A DNA stretch of 64,000 nucleotides. It comes from Desulfurococcales archaeon. Lineage in GTDB: Archaea; Thermoproteota; Thermoprotei_A; Sulfolobales; AG1. Below the pieces are notes generated by a model. It was not told where the DNA came from. It ran no database searches and saw only the letters and a program-made list of their open reading frames with translations. The stretch spans positions 52,688 through 116,687 of the forward strand of contig WYEN01000104.1 in assembly GCA_009903825.1 (NCBI GenBank), written 5' to 3'. The translations under genes and the position numbers were made by a program. Shown here piece after piece: positions 43,256 through 51,159 of this stretch. Position 1 is the first letter of the stretch; every line of letters starts with the position of its first letter.

Positions 43256-43912
43256 TCATGTATCAGCAATTTCAAGTCTAAAGATCTTTGGATTAAATCT
43301 GTGTATAAAAAGATCAGGGTCGTGAGTAGCTATGATGATAGTCTTATTCTCTTCCAAAAGTCTCTCAATTATATCAAGAATTTTATCTCTATAATATTTT
43401 GAGAGAGACTCTAGAGGCTCGTCAAGAAGAAGAATCAAAGGTTTATATGATAAGATAGATCCTAACGCCACGATCTTTTTCTCACCATAGCTAAGCTGAT
43501 AAACAGATCTTTTTAACATATCTTCTGATAAGCCTAGGATTTTAATAGTGTCTCTAACAAGTTTATCAACCTCTTTCTCCTCATAAAGCTGTCTCGGGAC
43601 ATAAGCGATCTCATCATATACTGTAGAGTTAAACAACATATACTCAGGATCTTGAAACAGTATTCCTATGAATCTTCTTGCCTCTGGAAGCTGTTTTTTA
43701 AGAGGTTTTTCTCTGAATAATACTTCTCCTCTCTCTGGCTCTAAAAGTCCTGCTGCAATCATTAAAAGAGTTGATTTTCCAGACCCGTTTGGTCCTGTTA
43801 TAAGTGTAAGCTCTTTCTCTCTGAACTCGATATTAAGTCTTTGAAACAGATATCTGTTGCTGTCAGAATATCTAAACCATATATCCACTAGTTTTAACAT
43901 TCTCTGACGCAC
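43256..43912 (-). CDS. cbiO: ECF transporter ATP-binding protein (CbiO-type)
   Basis: 218 aa. Walker A is GPNGSGKST, the Q-loop is LFQDPEYML, the signature is YQLSYGEKKIVAL and Walker B is LILLLDEPLE. FQDPEYMLFNSTVYDEIAY is the usual EcfA/CbiO segment. Only one A subunit is present. Fourth gene of cbiM-cbiN-cbiQ-cbiO; it overlaps the cbiQ 3' part by 19 nt. Confidence 0.9.
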   Translation of the reverse strand: MRQRMLKLVDIWFRYSDSNRYLFQRLNIEFREKELTLITGPNGSGKSTLLMIAAGLLEPERGEVLFREKPLKKQLPEARRFIGILFQDPEYMLFNSTVYDEIAYVPRQLYEEKEVDKLVRDTIKILGLSEDMLKRSVYQLSYGEKKIVALGSILSYKPLILLLDEPLESLSKYYRDKILDIIERLLEENKTIIIATHDPDLFIHRFNPKIFRLEIADT

Positions 43913-44566
43913 CTAGATTTATACGCATTATATATATTTCTAGAGAAATAATTTGTCTGAAGAATCATGTCTCTAACTGCTGAGGTTAATATTCTCCATA
44001 TATATTTTTTATCTCTTCTCACAATTCTGGCCTCTCTAGCCGCTAACATAAATATCATTGTTCTAGAGATCTTTCTAATCAACATAAGAAACATAGTTTA
44101 TATAAATAATATACTTTTTTAAACTAGGAATCTTCATAAGCTCTTTCGAGACTACAGGCCAGCCTAAGGATATTATGGTTACAATGAATGGCGTCGGCGC
44201 GATCAGAACTCTTGATAGGAACATTATAAATCTCTCGATACTATTAATATTCAATGGATCATATGTTATTGATTGTTTATCTATCTCAAAAAATAATAAA
44301 GGCGTTCCCGGGACTACTGCTAGAAAAAATAGCAGAATATATATGTCTCGTAAGATCTTTATATGCGGTCTATATATCAAGATCATGATCATACTATATA
44401 TTAAACTTAGGATCCATATCATGATCATGTTAAAAGTTGCTGAGAATATTGTCAGTATAAGAGATATCAGAAATAATATCAGAGGATATATAAAAATTTT
44501 TCTATAGATCCCTAGCTCATAAAATATGCGCGAAATATTATGTAGAAAATCTCTCAAAACGCTCAA
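43894..44566 (-). pseudogene. cbiQ: ECF transporter T subunit (CbiQ/EcfT), frameshifted
   Basis: Two overlapping reading frames together make one EcfT. Frame 1 (44566 to 44075, 163 aa) supplies the N-terminal membrane helices and ends ...SLKKYIIYINYVSYVD. Frame 2 (44094 to 43894, 66 aa) supplies MFLMLIRKISRTMIFMLAARE and then ARIVRR, the Ala-Arg coupling helix that docks on CbiO. Frame 2 is +1 relative to frame 1, and both are open only over about 24 nt near 44076-44098. A normal CbiQ needs both halves. Possibilities are a real mutation, a sequencing error, programmed +1 shifting, or a two-polypeptide T subunit with coupled restart at ATG 44094. Confidence 0.72.
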
Positions 44567-44850
44567 TGTACTCTATCTCTCTTCATAAATGTTTTAACTA
44601 AAGATCCTATCAACATAATGATGAGAATGCCTAAAGCTCCTGATATTATATAGCCAAGCCAATCTGGCAATCCGGGTACTGTATAATCTTTGAAAGGTGT
44701 CCAGTTGATTTCATCTGAGATGTCTTTAAGATCTAATAGTTCTCCTGCTATATCTAGAGGCTCGTGATATCCTACTATATTTGCTAGATAGATCCCGAAT
44801 AAAGGGCTTACAAATAGAAGTATTAATATGATCAACAGAGATCTTTTCAT
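44563..44850 (-). CDS. cbiN: CbiN-like/PDGLE-domain membrane protein
   Basis: 95 aa with an N-terminal membrane helix (LLIILILLFVSPLFGIYLAN), an extracellular loop ending YTVPGLPDWLGYIISG, and a C-terminal helix (LGILIIMLIGSLVKTF). DYTVPGL with the following helix is the PDGLE/CbiN-type layout. It assists CbiM in Co2+/Ni2+ uptake. It lies 4 nt after cbiM and overlaps the cbiQ start by 4 nt. Confidence 0.8.
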   Translation of the reverse strand: MKRSLLIILILLFVSPLFGIYLANIVGYHEPLDIAGELLDLKDISDEINWTPFKDYTVPGLPDWLGYIISGALGILIIMLIGSLVKTFMKRDRVH

Positions 44851-44854
44851 AATT

Positions 44855-45499
44855 TCATCCTCTCAAGATCTTAGGATCACGAGTAAATAGATAGTAGCCT
44901 ACAGATCCTGTTATAAGCCCTTCTACAACTCCTAAGACAGCGTGCCATCCAGCCATGATCGGCAAAGAGATCATTATGCCATAAGGTATTAATGATGAAA
45001 GACCTATCTCAACACCGCAGGCCGCTCCTGCAATTGTTATCCCAGCCCATCCTCCTAATAATCCTCCTATAAAGACAGTCTTATCTCTACCTATTCTGTT
45101 GCCTAGAAACGTTCTCACAGATCTATATGTTAGATAGCCTATCCATACGTCTATAATAGCCATGTTCAAAATATTTGCTCCTAAAGCTGTGATCCCTCCA
45201 TCATGAAATATTAGACATTGAATAAGTAGCACCAGACTCATTATTAAACTTGCTATGTAAGGTCCTGTTATCATTGACGCCAAGACTCCTCCTACAAAAT
45301 GTAGACTAGTTCCTCCAGGAATAGGCCAGTTAAGCATTTGAGCAACAAATATTCCTGCAGCAAGAGTTGTTATAATTGAGATCTGCTCAGGATCTATATT
45401 AAATCTTCTAGATCTTGTTAATATAATATAGTAGACAGCAGTTAATATATATGTAGAAATTATTAAAGGAGGATCTAGATATCCGTCAGGAATATGCAA
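44855..45499 (-). CDS. cbiM: Cobalt/nickel ECF transporter S component (CbiM/NikM)
   Basis: About 214 aa from TTG 45499, giving M-H-I-P-D-G-Y-L. In CbiM/NikM the N-terminal amine and His2 bind the metal, so the protein must begin at this Met-His. The longer frame from 45532 would bury it. GGTG lies 6 nt before the TTG. Other landmarks: PIPGGTSLHFVGGVLA (metal-binding His), FHDGGITALGANILNMAIID and GAACGVEIGLSS. About six membrane helices. It captures Co2+ or Ni2+ for the ECF module. Confidence 0.9.
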   Translation of the reverse strand: MHIPDGYLDPPLIISTYILTAVYYIILTRSRRFNIDPEQISIITTLAAGIFVAQMLNWPIPGGTSLHFVGGVLASMITGPYIASLIMSLVLLIQCLIFHDGGITALGANILNMAIIDVWIGYLTYRSVRTFLGNRIGRDKTVFIGGLLGGWAGITIAGAACGVEIGLSSLIPYGIMISLPIMAGWHAVLGVVEGLITGSVGYYLFTRDPKILRG

Positions 45500-45617
45500 A
45501 TAGTACACCAATATATTGATATGGTGCATCATTTAAATAATTTTCTTAAATAAAACAAACAAATAATAAAAATAAAGATCTTTTTATAAGATGTTTTTTA
45601 AGAAACTACATGAGGCT

Positions 45618-45667
45618 TCAGAAAGGCTCCTAAGTCATCATTTTTCAGCGACCGCCACACACATCAT
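45618..45667 (-). ncRNA. Box C/D guide RNA (strong candidate)
   Basis: On the minus strand: C ATGATGT (45667-45661; 6 of 7), 12 nt, D' CTGA (45648-45645), AAA, perfect C' ATGATGA (45641-45635), 13 nt, D CTGA (45621-45618). All four boxes and the 12/3/13 spacing fit archaeal dual-guide C/D sRNAs that direct 2'-O-methylation. Guides are GTGTGGCGGTCG (before D') and CTTAGGAGCCTTT (before D). It is G/C-richer than its surroundings and sits in the gap between cbiM and speD. I did not identify rRNA or tRNA targets. Confidence 0.72.
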
Positions 45668-45717
45668 CTTAATTATACATATGTCTAAAAAATAAAAATA
45701 TTTATCTCTCAAAAAAA

Positions 45718-46149
45718 TTACATTGGACTAGGGATCTCTTCTTTAACTTCTGTCTTATATGTTATTGGAAGCTGAGTTCTGTCAGCATAATTTACTACAT
45801 AATATTTTGGTTTTAACATCTCAATTATATAATGAAAAGCTCTCCAAGGATCTGAATGTTCTCCACAAGTATAGACATCTACTGTGGCATAGTTGTATTC
45901 TCTCCATGTATGAATAGCTATGTGGCTCTCAGTCACAAGAACTATTGCTGAGACCCCTCCTTTTACGCCTCCAAAACTCCATGACTTGGCTTCTACGATA
46001 TGCATATTAGCCAGCTCAGCCGCTTTAATAGCTATATTTCTTATGAAATCTTCATCAGATATTTTATCAATATCCATCCCATAAAGACTTCCGAAAACAT
46101 GTTTACCTATTATGAAGGGGTCTCTATTCTCCTCTTCAGATCTATTCAT
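45718..46149 (-). CDS. speD: Pyruvoyl S-adenosylmethionine (or arginine) decarboxylase
   Basis: 143 aa. SAIVLVTESHIAIHTWREYN contains the Glu-Ser cleavage site (Ser75 becomes the pyruvoyl group), His80, and later Cys95 in VYTCGEHSDPW. It gives decarboxylated SAM to the SpeE-type enzyme at 25790. Crenarchaea also have an arginine decarboxylase derived from this family, and sequence alone does not fully exclude that. The short N-terminal extension (residues 1-12) is acidic. Confidence 0.88.
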   Translation of the reverse strand: MNRSEEENRDPFIIGKHVFGSLYGMDIDKISDEDFIRNIAIKAAELANMHIVEAKSWSFGGVKGGVSAIVLVTESHIAIHTWREYNYATVDVYTCGEHSDPWRAFHYIIEMLKPKYYVVNYADRTQLPITYKTEVKEEIPSPM

Positions 46150-46270
46150 TTCTCTTTTATATCCCTCATGTAGTGAATTAAATTATAGAAAGTATTTAAG
46201 CTTATCATATGAGAAATTTATTCTACAGAAATAAGATTATATATTAAAATAGCTGATAGTATTACTTTTT

Positions 46271-47536
46271 TTAAGTTCTACTGATCTTTTTCGCAAGCTC
46301 ATCTATTATTAATGTATATATTTCAGAGGCTTTCACAAGATCTTTTATTTCCACATATTCGTCTGGCGCATGTGCTGTGCCAATTGCTCCGGGGCCGTAT
46401 GTTGCTACCTCATAATTCTTTTCTGCATAAAATCTCATGTCGAGACCTCCTATACACACTATTTTTCTAGGTCTCTTCCCAAGAATTTTTTCCCCGGCGT
46501 TTTCAATCACTTTAAATATAAGAGACTCTGGATCTACCAAGACAGGCTCTGAAATCTGTTCAATCTCTATATCTATATCAATATTCTTTGTTTTTGCAAT
46601 ATCAAATATTTTTCTTTTAAGCTCTTCATAGACTTTTGAAGCTTTTTCTTCAACAATAACTCTTCTATCGAAACTGAAGATTACTTCACCAGGGACTTGA
46701 TTAGTTTTTTCACCACCTTTTAAAAATCCTCCTAGCATTAATGTTGCTGTGTTTCCTTCGGGAAGATCATATTCATACGAACTTTTGATTTTAATAGTCT
46801 CAGGAATGATCTTGTTGATGATCTCATAGGCGAGTTCAACAGCTTTTTCAAAAGCGTTTACACCTAGCCACGGAGTTGATCCATGGGCTGTTTTTCCTTT
46901 AACAATTATTCTGCCCCACACGCTGCCTTTATGACCAATATAGATTCTCTCTAAACCGCTTGGCTCAGCAATGATGACATATCGACTACCTACTCTACCA
47001 GTTGATACTAGATATTCACTCCCAGTTCTGCCTCCGATCTCTTCATCAGGTACTAAAGCGATCTCTACGCCATATCCGTTCTCCTCTAGATATCTAGTCA
47101 TATTAGATACAGCATGTATGACAGAAGCTATTCCTCCCTTCATATCAGTAGAGCCTCTGCCATACACTCTCTCTTCTCTAACCACAGGTTTGAAAGGATC
47201 TGTAACACTCCATCCAGGTCCTCCAGGCACAACATCATAATGGCCATTAAAATGAAGTATAATATTTTTCTTATCTCCGTATCTAGCAATCATTATAAAC
47301 CTAGGCTTCCCAACGCCCTCTCGAGGAACATTTTTATCTACATAATCCTGTGGAACTCTGATGATATCTATATCAAAACCTTCTCTCTCAAGATGATCTT
47401 TCATAAAATTGATAAACTCCTCATAATAATCTCCAGCTGGAGATATCGTGGGTATAGAGATCATCTTAATCAAAAGATCGATGAGTCTCTCTCTATATCT
47501 CTTTATATTATCAAGAACATTCTCAAGAGACTTCAT
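46271..47536 (-). CDS. M20 family metallopeptidase (ArgE/DapE type)
   Basis: 421 aa. Metal ligands: NGHYDVVPGGPGW, YGRGSTDMKGGIAS, VPDEEIGGRTGSEYL, and the final HAPDEYV. The dimerisation domain (RIIVKGKTAHGSTPWLGVNA) is intact. The family removes acyl groups from amino acids or peptides: N-acetylornithine, succinyl-DAP, LysW-linked or general dipeptides. No lys/arg genes are adjacent, so the role is open. Confidence 0.9.
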   Translation of the reverse strand: MKSLENVLDNIKRYRERLIDLLIKMISIPTISPAGDYYEEFINFMKDHLEREGFDIDIIRVPQDYVDKNVPREGVGKPRFIMIARYGDKKNIILHFNGHYDVVPGGPGWSVTDPFKPVVREERVYGRGSTDMKGGIASVIHAVSNMTRYLEENGYGVEIALVPDEEIGGRTGSEYLVSTGRVGSRYVIIAEPSGLERIYIGHKGSVWGRIIVKGKTAHGSTPWLGVNAFEKAVELAYEIINKIIPETIKIKSSYEYDLPEGNTATLMLGGFLKGGEKTNQVPGEVIFSFDRRVIVEEKASKVYEELKRKIFDIAKTKNIDIDIEIEQISEPVLVDPESLIFKVIENAGEKILGKRPRKIVCIGGLDMRFYAEKNYEVATYGPGAIGTAHAPDEYVEIKDLVKASEIYTLIIDELAKKISRT

Positions 47537-47681
47537 ATATCTCAGCTCAAGTCAAAGATTTTACTAAGATAAATTTATTTTATTGATTTCTAAAAATTTG
47601 AGGCTCGATCTTTAAGTTCATATCTGAGAGTTAAAGCTGTTATAACTGGGGCAAGATGATAACAAGATAATGATGTGTCTA

Positions 47682-48353
47682 TCACAATAATTTTTTATCA
47701 TAAATTTTCTTGATCTTGTCGGAGCATTTGGTAAATGTTTCTCCATATATCTGTTTAAGACTGAAAAATATTTGATCAGAAGTCTCTTCATAAAGATCCT
47801 CTATTATAACACATCTATCATCTAAATAAACCTTAGCTATATCCAGACCAGCAGCTTTTGCAACATAATAATCTCCAGAAGTCAACGCGATCAGTCTATA
47901 ACTCTCATTTTTTATCTCTTGAGAAATTTTTCTAGCCTTCCCCACAGCATGATCATAAAGTCTTTTCAAGGCTTCTGCAGAGCCTGAAATGATATTTTCA
48001 TCTAATTTTAATTTATTCACTAAGAATTTGCTCAAAAGATCTATAGATATATAAAAAGCCTCTGGATCATATATGAAACCTTCTTTCAGAACACTCTCTC
48101 TTAATGTCATAGGTTTATAACCTTTTTTCAAAGCCTCATCAAATAATATAAGAATTGAATCATTGTTAGGAATAATAGACGTGTTCATATGATCTTTAGA
48201 TAAAAATATGTGTGCATCACATGATTCTTGTGAAAATATGTTTTTGTTCATATATTCTTTTGAGCATTCTCTGAATTCTCCGCCTATTAATAGATATAGA
48301 AGCTTCTTAAGATACTCTGGGGCTGTTTCAATTTTTATAATTATTTGTAGCAC
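47682..48353 (-). CDS. Hypothetical protein, 223 aa
   Basis: It starts with a short beta segment (MLQIIIKIETAPEYLKKLLY), has Cys at FRECSKE, SQESCDAH, DDRCVI and TKCSDK, and ends in helical, Lys-rich sequence. ISGSAEALKRLYDHAVGKAR and ALTSGDYYVAKAAGLDIAKV are its most ordered segments. No family recognised, no membrane helix. Possible standalone archaeal gene. Confidence 0.55.
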   Translation of the reverse strand: MLQIIIKIETAPEYLKKLLYLLIGGEFRECSKEYMNKNIFSQESCDAHIFLSKDHMNTSIIPNNDSILILFDEALKKGYKPMTLRESVLKEGFIYDPEAFYISIDLLSKFLVNKLKLDENIISGSAEALKRLYDHAVGKARKISQEIKNESYRLIALTSGDYYVAKAAGLDIAKVYLDDRCVIIEDLYEETSDQIFFSLKQIYGETFTKCSDKIKKIYDKKLL

Positions 48354-48380
48354 CCATATTTATTGATGTTTAGAGGCTAA

Positions 48381-48390
48381 GTTTATAAAC
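48381..48390 (+). promoter_or_regulatory. TATA box of the structured RNA
   Basis: GTTTATAAAC is a palindromic TATA element centred about 25 nt before the proposed RNA start at 48410, the standard archaeal spacing. Confidence 0.6.
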
Positions 48391-48409
48391 TTCAGAAGCC
48401 TATATACTT

Positions 48410-48590
48410 GTCGGCGACCCCGAGTTTCCAAGAGCCGTAGGGTGATGAGCCGCTAGGCGACTAGTGGTGAGCTTCTGCGGTGAGAGGGCTCGGGGAGACC
48501 GTTGAGAAGTAGGTGGCAGAGAGTCTGAAACCAACAGATATAAATGACAATGAACCGCCATCTACTGAGAAACGGCAACATATATTTTTC
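48410..48590 (+). ncRNA. Structured non-coding RNA, H/ACA-like two-hairpin candidate
   Basis: This is a G/C-rich island in A/T-rich intergenic DNA. Hairpin 1: CCCCGAG (48418-48424) pairs with CTCGGGG (48489-48495), directly followed by AGA. Inside it CCGTAG/CTGCGG forms an upper stem after an internal loop, then GTGATGAG...TGGTGAGC around CCGCTAG-GCGA-CTAGTGG looks like a kink-turn with a GNRA loop. Hairpin 2: CCGTT/AACGG with an upper stem GTAGGTGGC/GCCATCTAC, followed by ACA at 48578-48580 and a T-rich tract. Stems with pocket loops, a kink-turn and trailing ANA boxes fit an archaeal H/ACA pseudouridylation guide. SRP RNA and RNase P RNA signatures were not found. Confidence 0.6.
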
Positions 48591-48691
48591 TTATATTCTA
48601 GCCACTAAATATTTTATATTTAAATCTTAAGAACAAGAGTTAAAAAGATCTTTTGAAGAAAAGCTGTTTTCATGATTTATCATTTGATCTA

Positions 48692-49453
48692 TTAATATAT
48701 CCATCTAAGGATCTTTTTCTCTAGTTTTAGTAGAATAAGATATGTTGATACTCCTATTATGCTGAGAAATAATATGGCTGAATACATGCCTGTATAATCT
48801 AGTCTCTGCCAATACCAGTATATCAAATATCCTATTCCATTGTTTCCAACCATACTTTCAGCAATAAATATCACTGCATACGCTGTGTTAAGAGATATTC
48901 TAAGTCCTGTTAATATTCCTGGAAGTGATGATGGAAGTATTACGTATCTGATAAGCTCTGTTCTTCTGCCACCCATGAGAGAGATTATATCAGCAAGATC
49001 TTTTGGAAATCTCTGTGACCATTCTATTATTGATATAGCTATCGGATAAAATGTTATTATAGCAATAAGAATTATTTTGCTAAGCTCTATATTAAATAAG
49101 AAGAAAAGTATCGGCAGAAGAGTCACATGTGGAATAGGATATGTTATGAATACTAATGTTTTAGATATATCGCTTACAAATCTATATCTAGCCCAGATAG
49201 ATATGACACCTACTATGAAACCTATAGATGTGGAAAAAACTAGTGCCACAAAGATCCTGTATAACGAGATCATTGTATTATCTATCAAAATTTTATTTAC
49301 AAGATCAATATATGTTCTCTCTAAAACATCTAGAGGTGTAGGCACATAAGCTTTATTTAATATAAGAGCTATTATATGCCAGATAATTATTAGACTGATC
49401 AAGACGATGACATAATTCAGAAGATCTCTTAATATCTTATTCATAAAGATCAT
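48692..49453 (-). CDS. ABC transporter permease (SsuC/TauC/ThiX type)
   Basis: 253 aa, about six membrane helices. The coupling motif is LADIISLMGGRRTELIRYVILPSSLPGILTGLRISLNTAY, typical of the nitrate/taurine/pyrimidine-precursor permease family. Third gene of the operon, 4 nt after the ATPase gene. Confidence 0.87.
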   Translation of the reverse strand: MIFMNKILRDLLNYVIVLISLIIIWHIIALILNKAYVPTPLDVLERTYIDLVNKILIDNTMISLYRIFVALVFSTSIGFIVGVISIWARYRFVSDISKTLVFITYPIPHVTLLPILFFLFNIELSKIILIAIITFYPIAISIIEWSQRFPKDLADIISLMGGRRTELIRYVILPSSLPGILTGLRISLNTAYAVIFIAESMVGNNGIGYLIYWYWQRLDYTGMYSAILFLSIIGVSTYLILLKLEKKILRWIY

Positions 49454-49457
49454 CTTT

Positions 49458-50171
49458 TTAATAATTTTTTAACAAAGATCTTATCTTTATGGTAAGATCT
49501 TTTTTGTCATATAAGTCTTTCTCTAAGATATCTATCAATTTAAGAGGTCTGTGATTAAGTATATATATGAAGTCTCCTAATGACAAAGCATCTTCTATGT
49601 TATGAGTTACTGTCAAGACAGTAAGTTTCTTCTCGTGAGAGAATTCTCTTATGAAATGTATTATCTCTTCTCTACTATCTATGTCTATCATTGACAACGG
49701 CTCATCTAATAATAAGATTTCTACGTCTGATACAAATACTCTTGCCAACATGATCTTTTGTGCTTCTCCGCCGGACACTTCTTTCGGATATTTATTCAAA
49801 AGATCTTTTATACCAAGTCTTCTGCTTATCTCCTCTATCTTCTTGTCTCTCTCAGAAATATTTTTTCTACCAATTTTAAGTGGAAGCTCTATATTTTCTC
49901 TGACTCTCATCCAAGGATAAAGACTTAAGATCTGAGGTACATAACCTATTTTACCTCTCATAGAGCTCGGGTCTCTCCCCAAGATCTTTATATCGCCTTT
50001 TAACGGTCTGAGAATACCCGCGACAAGTTTTAGAAGCGTTGTTTTTCCAACTCCGTTAGGTCCTAAAAGTACAGATATTTTATTTGAAGGAAATTCTATG
50101 GAAAAATCTTTTAATATATAATTCTTCTTCTCATATGCAAAAGACACGTCTTTTAAAACAATCATCTCCAC
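49458..50171 (-). CDS. ABC transporter ATP-binding protein (SsuB/TauB type)
   Basis: 237 aa. Walker A is GPNGVGKTT, the Q-loop region is GYVPQILSLYPWMRV, the signature is EVSGGEAQKIMLARVF, Walker B is ILLLDEPLSMID and the switch His is in TVTHNIEDAL. It overlaps the binding-protein gene by 10 nt. Confidence 0.9.
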   Translation of the reverse strand: MEMIVLKDVSFAYEKKNYILKDFSIEFPSNKISVLLGPNGVGKTTLLKLVAGILRPLKGDIKILGRDPSSMRGKIGYVPQILSLYPWMRVRENIELPLKIGRKNISERDKKIEEISRRLGIKDLLNKYPKEVSGGEAQKIMLARVFVSDVEILLLDEPLSMIDIDSREEIIHFIREFSHEKKLTVLTVTHNIEDALSLGDFIYILNHRPLKLIDILEKDLYDKKDLTIKIRSLLKNY

Positions 50172-51142
50172 AGATCCTCTACTACATCTTTATAATCTAT
50201 CTTTCTACTTATGATCCCTCTCTCTAAAAGCCAGCTGTTTATTTCTTCGATAAGTTGTTCAGAGGGTTTAGAGACATGTCTACTCCATGATATTTTGAAG
50301 ACTCCTATCATTTCTTTTGGTATTGACAGCTTCTCATTTATATAATCAATATATTTGTCAGGATCTTTTGTATAAAGATCTATTGCCTCATTGATTACGT
50401 CAACAAGTCTTTTCAAAGCTTCTCTGCCATACGGCTTTTTAATATACTCTTCTCTAGCAATTATAACAACAAGATCTTTATATCTACTTATTAATTTAGC
50501 TCCTTTGTTAATTGCTAAAGTTCCCCAAGGATCTGGTAGAACTGCGAAACTTATCTTCCCCTCTATCAGTAGCTGATATCTATTTGTTATACTAGGCACG
50601 TCAATAAAATTTATTTTAGAAGGATCTATATTCATGTTCTCTAACATTTTCCATGCAACATATTCTATTATAGTGTTTCGAGAGACGGCTACAGAAGTTA
50701 TGTTGTCAGTCTCCTGAGTTGGTGAGGCTAATAGATAAAAGCCTATGTTGCTTTCATTCATAATGTTACAACATAAGAATCCTATGATTTTTACAGAGAC
50801 ATTTCTCGAGTAAAGTATTAATGTGCCAACAGGGTCGTGTATGGCCACGTCTACAGCTCCTGATATGATGGCGTTATCACGATCTTTTGCAGAGCCGAAC
50901 AATACGATCTCTGCGTCTAAACCATGTTTTTTGAAAAGATCTTCTTTCTCAGCTATAAATATTGGGAAAGAATCTACAACAGGTATCAAACCAATCTTTA
51001 TTTTAATAAGCTCTTTCTCAGTTGTGACAGCTCTTGATGAAGGATTATAGACATTGCTGATGTTGATAAGATATATCATAAGTATTGACGCGGAGATTAA
51101 AATTATTATTAAAATGATCAATAGATTCTTTCTCGCGAACAT
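50162..51142 (-). CDS. NMT1/SsuA-type substrate-binding protein
   Basis: 326 aa. N-terminal membrane anchor or signal (residues 6-28, LLIILIIILISASILMIYLI). IKIGLIPVVDSFPIFIAEKEDLFKKHGLDAEIVLF and AIISGAVDVAIHDPVGTLIL are the NMT1/THI5-like pattern that binds sulfonates, nitrate or thiamine pyrimidine precursors. PDPWGTLAINKGAKLI follows. The ligand is not determinable. It is divergent from ubiD by 17 nt. Confidence 0.86.
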   Translation of the reverse strand: MFARKNLLIILIIILISASILMIYLINISNVYNPSSRAVTTEKELIKIKIGLIPVVDSFPIFIAEKEDLFKKHGLDAEIVLFGSAKDRDNAIISGAVDVAIHDPVGTLILYSRNVSVKIIGFLCCNIMNESNIGFYLLASPTQETDNITSVAVSRNTIIEYVAWKMLENMNIDPSKINFIDVPSITNRYQLLIEGKISFAVLPDPWGTLAINKGAKLISRYKDLVVIIAREEYIKKPYGREALKRLVDVINEAIDLYTKDPDKYIDYINEKLSIPKEMIGVFKISWSRHVSKPSEQLIEEINSWLLERGIISRKIDYKDVVEDLWR

Positions 51143-51159
51143 TTTAAGTCCAGAATTAT

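Noticed and set aside
45533..45717. Cobalamin riboswitch upstream of the Co/Ni transporter
   Set aside because: No B12-box-like sequence. The structured segment is better explained as a C/D sRNA on the minus strand.
47580..47681. GATGATAACAAGATAATGATG as a C/D RNA upstream of the 47682 gene end
   Set aside because: Two C-like boxes are present but no D boxes at suitable distances on either strand.
48410..48590. RNase P RNA or SRP RNA
   Set aside because: Too short, and the universally conserved RNase P core and the SRP helix-8 motifs are not present.
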